This document shows, piece by piece, positions 53,016 through 62,520 of a DNA stretch of 64,000 nucleotides. The DNA lies in NCBI GenBank assembly GCA_031180665.1, contig JAPSLP010000010.1, positions 62,001 to 126,000 on the forward strand. The letters run 5' to 3'. Below the pieces are notes generated by a model, which did no database searches, was not told the DNA's origin, and was given only the letters and a program-made list of their open reading frames with translations. The translations under genes were made by a program, and so were the position numbers. Numbering within the stretch: the first letter of the stretch is position 1; every line of letters starts with the position of its first letter. The stretch comes from Cupriavidus sp. (GTDB lineage Bacteria > Pseudomonadota > Gammaproteobacteria > Burkholderiales > Burkholderiaceae).

Positions 53016-54516
53016 GCAGCAGGGCTCCTTGCAGGGGAACGGCGGCCTGGAGGTCGGGCCGGATGTCTGGCCGGAGGTCGGGCTCGGGCCCGGGCGCGTG
53101 CAGCGCCAGGCGGACCTCGACGCGCGTCCCGTCCGCTCCGGTATGGATGGCGAAGTCGCTGCCCTCCAGGCTTTCGATGCGTTCGCGCATATTGCGCAGG
53201 CCGATGCCGCCCTTGCGGTCGGCCCGCACTTTCTTCAGATCGAAGCCGCGGCCGTTGTCCTCGATCCGCAGCTCGACGTGACGGTCGTTGCCGGTCAGCG
53301 CGATCTGGACCCAGCCGGCATGGGCATGGGACAGGGCGTTGTTCAGGGCTTCCTGTGCGACGCGGAACAGCGCCGTGGCCTGCGCCTCGGACAGCGCCGG
53401 TATCGCGCCATGCTCGGCGAAGCGAAGATCGACGGGGCACTGCGGCCGCAACTGTTCGACCAGCATGCGCAGCGCGGCGGCCAGGCCCAGGTCGCTGAGC
53501 AGGGCCGGATGCAAGCCGTGCGAAACGCGGCGGATCTCGATCAGCGCCTCCTGCAGGCGGCCGAGCCCCTGCGCCAGCAGTTCCTGCGGGGCATGGCGGC
53601 GCGCCGGCGGCGGGGCATGCTTGGGGTCCTGTCCGTGTTCCTGCTGCTGTTCCAGATGGACCTGGGCGGTTTCCAGCAGGTACTTGGACGACACCAGCAC
53701 CTGCACCACGCCGTCATGCAGCTCGCGCGCGACGCGAGCGCGCTCCTCTTCCTGCGAGCTGACCACGCGCCGGGCCAGGCGGCGCAGCTTCTCGCCGGAT
53801 ATCCGGGAGTTGTGCAGGTTCAAGGCGAGGCCGCCGAGGCTGATCAGCATGATGGATCCGAGCGCAAAGGCGCTGATCCGTATCTGCGTATCGCGCAGCG
53901 TGCGGGCGGCATTGGCATCGAACGCCGCCAGCTCCCGTTCGATGTCGTCCATGTAGAGGCCGGCGCCGAGGATCCATCCCCATTGGTCGGCGGCGCGCAC
54001 ATACGACATCTTGGGCGCTTCGGTGCGGGAGGAAGGCTTGATCCAGTTGTATCGAACAATACCGCCGCCGGCACGTGCCTTGTTGATCAGCAACATCGCC
54101 TGGTCGCTGCCGGCATCCGCGGGGTCGCAGAAATCGACGCCTTCGATGCCCATGCTGCCCGGGTTCAGCAGCACATTGCCCAGGCGGTCGTAGACGAAGA
54201 AGTAGCCGTCATTGCCGAAATGCATGCGGGACAGGGCGGCGAGGGCCTGCTGCTGCAGGTCCGCCTCCTCGCCGCTGCCGTGGGCGATGCGGACCAGCGT
54301 GGCATGCCCGAGCTCGACGTAGTGGCGCAACTCCTTTTCCTTGCTGGCCACGTAGACCGCCTGTACCTGCTGGCGGTCCTGCCGCGAATGGCTGACCATC
54401 TGGTAGGAGACCGCCCAGGTCACCAATACGAAAACTACCAGCATGAAGGCAGCGGACAGGGCGACCGTTCTCATGCGGATCGTCAGGCTTTGCACGCGTG
54501 GGGGCAGATGGATCAT
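52981..54516 (-). CDS. Cache-domain sensor histidine kinase (NarX/HisKA_3 type)
   Basis: A 511-residue membrane kinase. TM1 is about 17-38 and TM2 about 213-233. The periplasmic part between them is a single Cache-type domain (YVASKEKELRHYVELGHATL, FGNDGYFFVYDRLGNVLLNP, ADQWGWILGAGLYMDDIERE), which usually binds small organic acids. The cytoplasmic part has the HisKA_3 box RARVARELHDGVVQ with H267 and an HATPase domain with FRVAQEALNNALSHAHA and IEDNGRGFDLKK. It phosphorylates the NarL-type regulator in the overlapping gene. The start at 54516 lacks a strong ribosome site; an ATG at 54474 would still keep TM1. Confidence 0.92.
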   Translation of the reverse strand: MIHLPPRVQSLTIRMRTVALSAAFMLVVFVLVTWAVSYQMVSHSRQDRQQVQAVYVASKEKELRHYVELGHATLVRIAHGSGEEADLQQQALAALSRMHFGNDGYFFVYDRLGNVLLNPGSMGIEGVDFCDPADAGSDQAMLLINKARAGGGIVRYNWIKPSSRTEAPKMSYVRAADQWGWILGAGLYMDDIERELAAFDANAARTLRDTQIRISAFALGSIMLISLGGLALNLHNSRISGEKLRRLARRVVSSQEEERARVARELHDGVVQVLVSSKYLLETAQVHLEQQQEHGQDPKHAPPPARRHAPQELLAQGLGRLQEALIEIRRVSHGLHPALLSDLGLAAALRMLVEQLRPQCPVDLRFAEHGAIPALSEAQATALFRVAQEALNNALSHAHAGWVQIALTGNDRHVELRIEDNGRGFDLKKVRADRKGGIGLRNMRERIESLEGSDFAIHTGADGTRVEVRLALHAPGPEPDLRPDIRPDLQAAVPLQGALLHDLEPACAARR

Positions 54517-54636
54517 CGAGGGGTGCCAAGAGCCGGTCGTATTCGGGTTCGGCAAGCCGGTGGGATGGCCGCCGACGAAACACCGAAGCGGCGCCGAGCA
54601 AATGCCGACACCGCCAAACAAATCGATTCCTCCCAG

Positions 54637-54650
54637 TTCGATTTATCGAA
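54637..54650. promoter_or_regulatory. 14-bp palindrome TTCGAT-TT-ATCGAA
   Basis: Two perfect 6-bp arms with a TT centre, 121 bp upstream of the histidine kinase start. It looks like an operator for a dimeric regulator; which one is unknown. Confidence 0.45.
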
Positions 54651-54924
54651 TCGGCCCGCTGCGCGAGTTCGGTGTCCGCGCTTTGTCAGGCCGATTCTCG
54701 ACCCCTCGTGCCAATCGACGAACAAGGACTGTTTGGTCGACAAGCATGACGAAACCTATGATGTTTTCTTGCAAAAGGCAAGCGGTGGTCCGGGCGCGGG
54801 CAAGCATGCCATTCGTGGTCATGCAATGGGGCTACGGGTGATTACCGAGAACAATGCAGACATGCCGGCGACAGTGCGGACAGGCCGATCGAAGGCAAGG
54901 CCGAGGCTCGCCATCGTAACCGGT

Positions 54925-54938
54925 CGGCATTACGGAGT
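54925..54938 (+). promoter_or_regulatory. CGGCATTACGGAGT, motif shared with the PLP-gene spacer
   Basis: Matches CGGTATTACTGCGT (minus strand, 52231-52244) at 11 of 14 positions. It lies 73 bp before the MalT-like gene. Candidate shared operator; weak by itself. Confidence 0.3.
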
Positions 54939-55011
54939 TACCCCTAGAGCCGTGCCCTGGCGACGCCGCGACAGTTAGAATCGGCGATCGTCCGCGCTTC
55001 ACGACGTCTCC

Positions 55012-57789
55012 ATGCGCGCCGCTCCCGCCAAGTTCTCCGCTCCGCAACCCGTTCGCACGCATATGACGCGAGCACGGCTGGCCGCGCCGGTGATCGCAGC
55101 CTCGGGCTTCCGGCTGGTTTCCGTCCATGCGCCGGCGGGCTTCGGCAAGACCGGCGCGATGCTCGACATCCGGGCCGCTTGCGAGGCGGCCGGCATTCGC
55201 ACCGCGTGGGTCCAGCTCGGCGCGGCCGACAACGACTTCCCGATGTTCCTCGCTTCGCTCGACATGGCGGTCGATCTGCTCGAGCGGCCCGGCGACCGTG
55301 CCGGCGACCCCACGGCCAGGCACGATACCGCTGCACTGACCGACACGGTGGTCGAGCGGCTGGCGCGCCTGGCCGAACCCTTCGCGATCTTCCTCGACGA
55401 CTTCGAGACGCTGCAAAGCCGTGCCGCGCTCGCCTTCCTGCGCGAGCTGCTGGGGCAAGTCCCCGATCATGGGCGCTTCGTGGTGGGCTCGCGCGGGCTG
55501 CCGGACCTCGGCATCGCGCGCCTGCGCGCGCATGGCCGCCTGCTCGAGATCGATGCCGACGCGCTGCGCTTCACGCTGGACGAAACCCGTACCTATCTCG
55601 AGACCTGCGTCGAGACCCGCGTGGAAACGGCGGGAGGACAGGGCGGACAGCCCGTGCGACGCGTATCGGCGACCGATCTGCACCGGCTGCACCGCCGCAC
55701 CGAGGGCTGGGTGGTGGCGCTGTGGCTGGCGGTGCTGGCGATGCAGCGCTGCGACGACGTTTCCCGGTTCATCGCGTCGTTTTCGGGCTCGGACGTGGCC
55801 GTCGCCGACTATCTCGCCGAAGACGTGCTGTCGCGCCAGCCAGCCGAGGTACAGGACTTCCTGCACAAGACCGCGCTGCTCAGCCCGTTCTGCGTCGCCC
55901 TGTGCAATGCGGTGACGCAACGCAGCGACAGCGCCCAGATGCTGGAGCGGCTGTCGCACGACAACCTGTTCCTGGTCAGCGTCGACGGCGCCGGCCAGTG
56001 GTATCGCTATCACAGCCTGTTTGCCGATTTCCTGCAGTCCCGCCTGGCGCTGCATCACGATGCCGCGCAGGTCGGCGCGCTGCACCGCCGCGCCAGCGAA
56101 TGGTACGTGGCGCAGTGCCGGCCGGTGCCGGCCATCGAGCATGCACTGCGGGGCGGCGACACGGGCTCGGCCATCGATCTTTTGCAGCAGCACGCCGGAC
56201 CATTGCTGCGCCAGGGCAGGGTACGGCTGCTGGCGCGCTGGTTCGACGCGTTGCCGGCCGGCTCGCTGGCGAATCGACCCGGGCTGCGGCTGGTGCATGC
56301 CTGGGCGCTGACCTTCCTGCACCGCAGCGACATGGCTCTCGCGCTGCTCGACGGCATGCGCGACGACGGCGAGCGCGATGCCGAGATGGCTGCCCATATG
56401 CTGGCGCTGCGCGCCTTCATCCTGGCGCTGACCGACCGGCTCGACCAGGCGCATGCGGCGTGGCTGGACTGCGCCCGCAAGCTGTCGCCGCAGCATGTGT
56501 TTCCATACGGCATCCAGCTCAATTCGCTGGCGTCCTGCCATATCTATCTCGGCGAGTTCGAGCAGGCCCGTCGCCTGCTCGACGCCAGCCTGAAGGCCTA
56601 TGCCGAGATCGGCGGCTCGTCCAATCGCCGTGTCGCACAGTGCCTGGATGGCTCGATCGACCTGGCGCAGGGCCGGCTGCAACAGGCGCTGGCACGCTAC
56701 CGCGGCGCCCATGAGCCCGATGCCCGCGGACGCGCGGCGCGCGTCGATGGCCAGGAGATCGCCGGCGCTTTTCTTGCCGAGGCGCTGTATGAGGCCGGGC
56801 GTTTTCCGGAGGCGCAGCGTCTGCTGGCGGCATACCAGCCGCTGATTCAGGAGGCCGCGTATATCGATCCGATCATCGTGACCTTCGTGCTGCTGTGCCG
56901 CATGGCCCTGGCTGAAGCGCGCGATGCCGATGGCCGTAACGCCGCCATGCTGTGGCTGCATGACTGCGAGCAGATGGGCTACCGCACCGGCCTGCTGCGG
57001 ATGGTGGCCAGCGCGCGGCTCGAGCGCGCCCGCATCGCGCTGCTGCTGGGCGAGCGCGAGCGCGCGCAGGCTGAGCTGGCCGGCGCGCAGGCGCTCAATG
57101 CATGGTCGTTCGGCGCCTCGTTTACCCCGCATGCCAACGATGCCGAGACGCTCGATCTGGGGCGCTGGCGGCTGGCGGTGGCCGCCGGCGACGTGCAGGC
57201 GCTGGCATTGGCACGGCGCGAACTGGGCAACGCGCTTGACCAGGCTCGCCGCGCCGGGCGCGGGCGGCGGGCGCTGAAGCTGCGCATCGTGCTGGCGTTG
57301 GCGGAGCAGGCGGCCGGCGATCGCGATGCCGCCAGCGCCAGCATCGCGATCGCGCTCGAGGAGGCGGAGGGGGAGGGGTTCGTCAGCACCTTCACCGACG
57401 AGGGCAGCGGCGTCGCAACGTTGCTGCAAGGCATCGTCGGCGGCGCCGTACCGTCAGTGAGCGAGCGCGCGCGCCAATGGGCCGGGCAGCTGCTGGCGAT
57501 GCCGGTCTGGCCGTTGCCGCATCGGGAGCGTGCCGCCATCGCGGGAGCCGGCGACGGCGATGGCGCGCAGCAGGCCGTGCCGCTTGCGTCGGCGCATGGC
57601 CTGACCGGCCGCGAGCTCAGCGTGCTGCGGCTGCTGGCCGAGGGCCTGTCGAACAAGGGGATGGCGGACCGGCTGTTCGTGTCCGAGACCACCATCAAGA
57701 CGCATCTCCGCAATATCAACGGCAAGCTCGACGCCTCGTCGCGAACGCATGCGGTGGCGGTGGCCCGCCGCCTGGGGCTGGTCGCCTGA
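55012..57789 (+). CDS. MalT-like LuxR-family ATP-dependent transcriptional regulator
   Basis: A 925-residue STAND-type regulator. The N-terminal NTPase has Walker A in HAPAGFGKTGAM (K46, T47) and a sensor region with FLDDFETLQSRAALAFLREL. Then come a winged-helix part, long TPR-like helical repeats (about 330-750) and a C-terminal LuxR helix-turn-helix (LTGRELSVLRLLAEGLSNKG, then VSETTIKTHLRNINGKLDAS). MalT-type proteins oligomerise on binding an inducer and ATP, then activate transcription. It converges on the beta-oxidation set with a 33-bp gap and may activate it; this is inference. No ribosome site is obvious. Confidence 0.92.
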   Translation: MRAAPAKFSAPQPVRTHMTRARLAAPVIAASGFRLVSVHAPAGFGKTGAMLDIRAACEAAGIRTAWVQLGAADNDFPMFLASLDMAVDLLERPGDRAGDPTARHDTAALTDTVVERLARLAEPFAIFLDDFETLQSRAALAFLRELLGQVPDHGRFVVGSRGLPDLGIARLRAHGRLLEIDADALRFTLDETRTYLETCVETRVETAGGQGGQPVRRVSATDLHRLHRRTEGWVVALWLAVLAMQRCDDVSRFIASFSGSDVAVADYLAEDVLSRQPAEVQDFLHKTALLSPFCVALCNAVTQRSDSAQMLERLSHDNLFLVSVDGAGQWYRYHSLFADFLQSRLALHHDAAQVGALHRRASEWYVAQCRPVPAIEHALRGGDTGSAIDLLQQHAGPLLRQGRVRLLARWFDALPAGSLANRPGLRLVHAWALTFLHRSDMALALLDGMRDDGERDAEMAAHMLALRAFILALTDRLDQAHAAWLDCARKLSPQHVFPYGIQLNSLASCHIYLGEFEQARRLLDASLKAYAEIGGSSNRRVAQCLDGSIDLAQGRLQQALARYRGAHEPDARGRAARVDGQEIAGAFLAEALYEAGRFPEAQRLLAAYQPLIQEAAYIDPIIVTFVLLCRMALAEARDADGRNAAMLWLHDCEQMGYRTGLLRMVASARLERARIALLLGERERAQAELAGAQALNAWSFGASFTPHANDAETLDLGRWRLAVAAGDVQALALARRELGNALDQARRAGRGRRALKLRIVLALAEQAAGDRDAASASIAIALEEAEGEGFVSTFTDEGSGVATLLQGIVGGAVPSVSERARQWAGQLLAMPVWPLPHRERAAIAGAGDGDGAQQAVPLASAHGLTGRELSVLRLLAEGLSNKGMADRLFVSETTIKTHLRNINGKLDASSRTHAVAVARRLGLVA

Positions 57790-57822
57790 GGGGCGGCGTC
57801 GCCTGCGGCGGCGCGTCGCGGT

Positions 57823-59103
57823 TCAACCCTTCCTGACCAGCTTGCACGCCGATTGCGACAGGGGCCGGAACGCCTTGTCCGCCGGAATCGTCGCCTTGAG
57901 CTTGTAGTAGTCCCAGGGGTACTTCGATTCCTCGGGCTTTTTCACCTCGAACAGATACATGTCGTGGACCATGCGGCCGTCCTCGCGCAGCTTGCCGTTG
58001 GTGGCGAACACGTCGTTGACGGGCGCCGCGCGCATCGCCGCCACGGTGGCCCGGGCATCGTCGGTGCCGGCCGCATGGACCCCGCGCAGGTAGTTCAGCA
58101 CGGCCGAGTAGGTGCCGGCCTGCACCATGGTCGGCATCTTCTTCTGCTTGTCGAAGAACCGGCGCGACCATGCGCGCGAGGCCTCGTTGCGGTCCCAGTA
58201 GAAACCGTCGGTCAGGTACATGCCCTTGGTCGCGGCCAGTCCGAGGCCGTGAATATCGGTGATATGCGTCAGCGAGGCGGCGATGATCTGCCTGGGCGTG
58301 ACGCCGAACTGCGCGGCTTGCTTCAACAGGTTGGCGGAATCGCCGGCCGCATTGGCCATGCCGATCACGCTTGCCTTCGAGCTCTGCGCCTGCACGATCT
58401 GCGACGAGAAGTCGGCAGCGCCAAGCGGATGCCTGGCGCTGCCGACCACCGTGCCGCCAGCCGCCTTGACGGCCTCCTCGAAGCCCGAACGCAGCGCGCG
58501 GCCGCCGGCATAGTCCGCCTCGATAAAGAACCACGCCTTGTGCCCGGCCTCGGTGATCGCGCGCGCGGTGCCCTGGCCCTGGGAGTACTCGTCATAGGCC
58601 CAGTGCAGGGCGGTGGGCATGCAGTCCTCATTGGTGATGCGAAGCGAGGCGGGACCGGTGGCGATCACCACGCGGTTCTTTTCGGCGGCAAGGTTCATCA
58701 CGGCGAGCGTCACTGCCGACGAGGGCAGGTCGACCACCATGTCCACGCCGTCGCGGTCGAACCAGGTACGGGCGATATTGGCGCCGACGTCTGGCTTGAG
58801 CTGCATGTCGGCGGACAGCAGCCTGATCTTGAACGCCGGCTTGGCTTCGGCCACGAAATCGTCGATGGCCATCTGCGCGGCGAGCACCGAGCCGCGTCCG
58901 CTGGCATCGGCATAGACGCCCGACAGATCGGTCAGCACGCCGATGCGCACCTCGCCGTCGGACAGCTTGTCGGCTGCCGCGCCGGCGTGTGCCGATGCTG
59001 GCGCAAGGGCAAATGCAAGGGCATGCATCAGCGCCGAGGCGCAAAGGGCGGCGGCGGCCGCGAGCGGTTTGGTGGCGCGCTGGCGCCGGGCACGTGCTTG
59101 CAT
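57823..59103 (-). CDS. ABC transporter substrate-binding protein (branched-chain amino acid type)
   Basis: A 426-residue periplasmic binding protein of the Leu/Ile/Val (peripla_BP_6) family. A long basic signal peptide ends near ASAHAGAAA, then VRIGVLTDLSGVYADASGRG, AEKNRVVIATGPASLRITNE and GLAATKGMYLTDGFYWDRNE. AAGGAGA seven bases upstream fixes the start. Members of this subgroup bind aromatic or acyl compounds as often as amino acids. No permease or ATPase genes are in the window. It sits downstream of acyl-CoA dehydrogenase and beta-oxidation genes on the same strand (89 bp), so the ligand may be their carboxylic acid substrate. Confidence 0.92.
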   Translation of the reverse strand: MQARARRQRATKPLAAAAALCASALMHALAFALAPASAHAGAAADKLSDGEVRIGVLTDLSGVYADASGRGSVLAAQMAIDDFVAEAKPAFKIRLLSADMQLKPDVGANIARTWFDRDGVDMVVDLPSSAVTLAVMNLAAEKNRVVIATGPASLRITNEDCMPTALHWAYDEYSQGQGTARAITEAGHKAWFFIEADYAGGRALRSGFEEAVKAAGGTVVGSARHPLGAADFSSQIVQAQSSKASVIGMANAAGDSANLLKQAAQFGVTPRQIIAASLTHITDIHGLGLAATKGMYLTDGFYWDRNEASRAWSRRFFDKQKKMPTMVQAGTYSAVLNYLRGVHAAGTDDARATVAAMRAAPVNDVFATNGKLREDGRMVHDMYLFEVKKPEESKYPWDYYKLKATIPADKAFRPLSQSACKLVRKG

Positions 59104-59192
59104 CTCTGTCTCCTTGGTGTGGGGCAGCCGTTCGTGGACGGCCGCCTGATATGGCGCCGGGGTGCCAGTGCGCGGCCCGTGCGGCAGCGAGG

Positions 59193-60350
59193 TCATTCCA
59201 TCTTCTCGGTCAACCCGATCGAGCGCGCGACGATCTCGAGCATCACTTCCGATGCGCCGGCATAGATGCGCGAGACGCGCGCGTCGCGGTACATCCGGCT
59301 GATGCGGTATTCGTCCATATAGCCTGCGCCGCCATGAAGCTGGACGCAGTCGTCGATCAGGCGGTTCTCGAGCTCCGAGGTCAGCAGCTTGGCCGATGCC
59401 GCGGTGGCGGCGCCGAGCCGGCCGGCATTGTGTTCGAGCACCAGCGTGTCGATCCAGGTCTGCATCGCATCGAGCTCGGCATGCCGCCGCGCCAGCGTGA
59501 AGCGCGTGTTCTGGAAGGCGCCGAGCGCGCGGCCGAACAGGCGCCGCGACTTGACATGTTCCATGGTCAGCTCCAGCGCCACCTGGGCGTGGGCGAGCGA
59601 CTGGCAGGCGGCGAGCAGCCGCTCCTCGACCAATCCTTCCGCCAGATAGGCCAGCGCCCGCGTGGGGTCGCCCAGCACGTTGGCGTCGGGTATCGGAACG
59701 TCGTCGAAGAACAGCTCGGCGGTGTCCTGTGCATCGAGTCCCAGCTTGGCGAGCCGGCGCCCGCGTTCGAAGCCGGGCATGCCGCGCTCGACGACGAACA
59801 GGCCGAAGTCGCGCGGACCCTCGCCGGTGCGGGCGGCGACGATCACCAGGTCGGCGTTGATGCCGTTGGAGATGTAGGTCTTGGCGCCGCGCAGCACCCA
59901 GCCGGCCGCGCTGCGCGTCGCGCGTGCCTGCATGCCGGCCAGGTCGGAACCGGCGGCCGGCTCGGTCATCGCGATCGCCAGGATGCGCTTGCCGCGGGCC
60001 GCGTCGGGCAGCCACCGGGCCTTTTGCCCATCGGTGCCCAGCCGGCCGATGTACGGGGCCACCAGCCGCGAATGCAGCGTCAGGAACAGGCCAATGTCGC
60101 CGTGCCGGATGGTTTCCTCATAGACGATCTGCTCGTAGCGGAAGTCCGCCACGCCGGCGCCGCCATGCGCCTCGTCGGCCCACATCAGCAGCAGCCCCTG
60201 GGCGCCGGCCTTCTCGAAGATCTCGCGATCGCAGCAGCCCGCCTCGCGCCAGCGGTCGACGTGGGGAGCGACCTGGTTGCGGACGAAGCGTGCGACCGAT
60301 TCGCGGAACTGCTCGTGCTCGGCGTCGAAGATGCGGCGCGGCGTGGTCAT
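59193..60350 (-). CDS. Acyl-CoA dehydrogenase
   Basis: A 385-residue flavoenzyme: RFVRNQVAPHVDRWREAGCC, LAIAMTEPAAGSDLAGMQAR (FAD binding), LRGAKTYISNGINADLVIVA, VKSRRLFGRALGAFQNTRFT, VQLHGGAGYMDEYRISRMYR and YAGASEVMLEIVARSIG. The YEG Glu is replaced by Ala, as in other long-chain or branched-chain members. It carries out the first oxidation of an acyl-CoA. The ATG overlaps the stop of the FadJ-like gene (ATGA), so hydratase and dehydrogenase are made together. Confidence 0.93.
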   Translation of the reverse strand: MTTPRRIFDAEHEQFRESVARFVRNQVAPHVDRWREAGCCDREIFEKAGAQGLLLMWADEAHGGAGVADFRYEQIVYEETIRHGDIGLFLTLHSRLVAPYIGRLGTDGQKARWLPDAARGKRILAIAMTEPAAGSDLAGMQARATRSAAGWVLRGAKTYISNGINADLVIVAARTGEGPRDFGLFVVERGMPGFERGRRLAKLGLDAQDTAELFFDDVPIPDANVLGDPTRALAYLAEGLVEERLLAACQSLAHAQVALELTMEHVKSRRLFGRALGAFQNTRFTLARRHAELDAMQTWIDTLVLEHNAGRLGAATAASAKLLTSELENRLIDDCVQLHGGAGYMDEYRISRMYRDARVSRIYAGASEVMLEIVARSIGLTEKME

Positions 60351-62482
60351 GCGGCCTCTCCCGGATAGAACGCCGTACCGCTGCCGACGCGGGCCCGCAG
60401 GCCCTCGGTCGGGGCGAATCGGGCGCCGTGCGCGGCGGCGAGCGCGTCGCAGCGTCGCACGAACTCGGCGAGGCCAACGGTGTCGATCAGCGACAGCGGC
60501 CCGCCGGTCCAGGCCGGAAAGCCCAGGCCCAGGATGGCCCCGATATCGCCGTCCGCGGGCGCGCCGATCACGCCATCCTCCAGGCAGCGCACGCTCTCCA
60601 GGGCGGGGAGGTACAGCAGGCGTTGCCGCACCGTATCGACGTCCGGCTGGGAGGCCTGCAGCGCGAATTGCTGTGCCAGTCCCGGCCACAGGCGCTTGCG
60701 GCCATCGCGCGGGTAGTCGTAGAAGCCGGCGCCTGCCTTGCGTCCGAGGCGGCCCAGCGCGTTCATGCGGGCGATCACCGGTTGGCCGTGCATGCGCAGG
60801 AAACGCGGCTCGAGGCCATCGGCAATGGCCTGGTTCACGACGCGTTGCTGCAGGTTCAGCGATACCTCGTCGAGCACGGCCAGCGGCGGGGCCGCGAAAC
60901 CCGCCATGCGCGCGGCGTTCTCGATCAGCGCGGGGCTGACGCCCTCGGCGAGCATCGCCATCGCTTCGTCGACATAGGCGCAGAAGATGCGGCTGGTGAA
61001 AAAGCCCGGACTGTCGTTGACGACGATCGGCGTCTTGCCGAGCTGACGGGCCAGGTCCATCGAGCGTGCCAGCGTCTCGGGCGAGGTCGCCTCGCCCACG
61101 ATGATTTCCAGCAGCTGCATGCGCTCGACCGGCGAGAAGAAATGCATGCCGATGAAGCGAGAGGGGCGGTCGGTGCAGGCGGCCAGGCCCGTGATCGGCA
61201 GCGTCGAGGTGTTCGAAGCGACCACGACATCGTTGCCGACGACCTCGCAGACGCTGGCCAGCACGGCGGACTTTACCGGGCGATCCTCGAACACGGCTTC
61301 GACGATATAGTCGCAGCCGGACAGGTCCTCGTAGCGCGCCGTCGCGCGGATCGCGGCATCGATGGCATCGCCGCCGGCCTCGCCGTCGGCGCGCGTGCCG
61401 ATCGCGACGGCACGCGCCTTGCCGGCCTCGGCTTGGGCCTGCGTGCCGTCGAGCAGCACCACCGACAGCCCGGCACGCGCCGCCGCATGGGCGATGCCGG
61501 CGCCCATCATGCCGGCGCCCAGCACGCCGACGGTCCGTACCCGCGAGGCGGGAACGCCGGCGGGCCGATGCGCGAGCCGGGCATAGCGCTTGCGATTGAG
61601 GAACTGCGTGCGGATCAGGTTGCGTGCGACCGGATCGGCGGCGAGTTGGCCGAAGTAGCGCGCTTCGACGGTCATCGCCGCGTCGAACGGCAGCTGGGTG
61701 CCTTCATAGACCGCCGACAGGATCGCCAGCGGTGCCGGGTAGTTGCCCTGCGTGCGGGCACGGACTTGCGCCATCCCCGCGTAGAAGGTCCGGTTTGCAT
61801 GGGCGGCCAGCGCACCGGCACCGCCCGGCATCTGCCATCCCTTGCGGTCCCATGGCTGGCTGGGCTGCGGGTTGGCGAGCAACCAGGCGCGCGCGGTGGC
61901 GATCAGTTCGGCACGCGGCACCACCGCGTCGAGCACGCCCAGCGCCAAGGCCTGCGCGGCCGGCACGGCGTTGCCCTCGAGCAGCAGCGGCAGCGCCGCC
62001 TCGATGCCGATCAGCCGCGGCAAGCGCTGCGTGCCGCCACCGGCGGGCAGCAGGCCGACCTGCACCTCGGGCAGCCCGATCACGGTGTCGCCGGCATCGG
62101 ACGCAACGCGGAAGTGGCAAGCCAGTGCGAGTTCGAGCCCGCCACCGAGCGCCGCGCCGTGGATCGCGGCGGCGAACGGCTTGCCGCCCGTCTCGATTCG
62201 CCGCATCAGGCGGTTCTCGGCGCAGAAATCGGGCGGGTCGCCGCCGGCGAGCGCGCGCTCGATCGCGGCATGCGTGGACTTCAGGTCCGCGCCGGCCAGG
62301 AAGCCGTCCTTGCCGGAGACGATCACGGCGCCGGCAACGGCGGGATCGGCGATCACGCGTTCGACCGCCGCGGTCAGTTCGGCGGTCAGTTCGGGCGTAT
62401 AGACGTTGACGGGCCGGCCCGGACAGTCGATCGTGATCAGGGCGATGCCGTCGCGGTCCACGGCCAGTGTGATGGTGGTCAT
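60347..62482 (-). CDS. Multifunctional enoyl-CoA hydratase/isomerase and 3-hydroxyacyl-CoA dehydrogenase (FadJ/MFE-1-like)
   Basis: A 711-residue fusion. The N-terminal crotonase domain (about 1-200) has GKDGFLAGADLKSTHAAIER, HGAALGGGLELALACHFRVA and IGLPEVQVGLLPAGGGTQRL; the first catalytic Glu is present, and the second appears replaced by Pro (EAALPLLLEG). A linker leads to the NAD-binding domain with VGVLGAGMMGAGIAHAAARA and FIGMHFFSPVERMQLLEIIV (catalytic His), then two C-terminal 3-hydroxyacyl-CoA dehydrogenase domains (VNDSPGFFTSRIF, GRLGRKAGAGFYDY). It runs the middle steps of beta-oxidation. The N-terminal domain may be isomerase-biased. Confidence 0.93.
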   Translation of the reverse strand: MTTITLAVDRDGIALITIDCPGRPVNVYTPELTAELTAAVERVIADPAVAGAVIVSGKDGFLAGADLKSTHAAIERALAGGDPPDFCAENRLMRRIETGGKPFAAAIHGAALGGGLELALACHFRVASDAGDTVIGLPEVQVGLLPAGGGTQRLPRLIGIEAALPLLLEGNAVPAAQALALGVLDAVVPRAELIATARAWLLANPQPSQPWDRKGWQMPGGAGALAAHANRTFYAGMAQVRARTQGNYPAPLAILSAVYEGTQLPFDAAMTVEARYFGQLAADPVARNLIRTQFLNRKRYARLAHRPAGVPASRVRTVGVLGAGMMGAGIAHAAARAGLSVVLLDGTQAQAEAGKARAVAIGTRADGEAGGDAIDAAIRATARYEDLSGCDYIVEAVFEDRPVKSAVLASVCEVVGNDVVVASNTSTLPITGLAACTDRPSRFIGMHFFSPVERMQLLEIIVGEATSPETLARSMDLARQLGKTPIVVNDSPGFFTSRIFCAYVDEAMAMLAEGVSPALIENAARMAGFAAPPLAVLDEVSLNLQQRVVNQAIADGLEPRFLRMHGQPVIARMNALGRLGRKAGAGFYDYPRDGRKRLWPGLAQQFALQASQPDVDTVRQRLLYLPALESVRCLEDGVIGAPADGDIGAILGLGFPAWTGGPLSLIDTVGLAEFVRRCDALAAAHGARFAPTEGLRARVGSGTAFYPGEAA

Positions 62483-62520
62483 CGGATATTCGTCCGGTTG
62501 CTTGTTGGCGGGCGGGCCTT

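Larger units (their letters stand above)
54517..55011. other. Divergent spacer between sensor kinase and MalT-like gene
   Basis: 495 bp without a supported gene and with lower G+C than its flanks. It holds a 14-bp palindrome at 54637 and a candidate regulator site at 54925. The large size and AT content suggest several regulatory sites for the two divergent genes. Confidence 0.5.
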
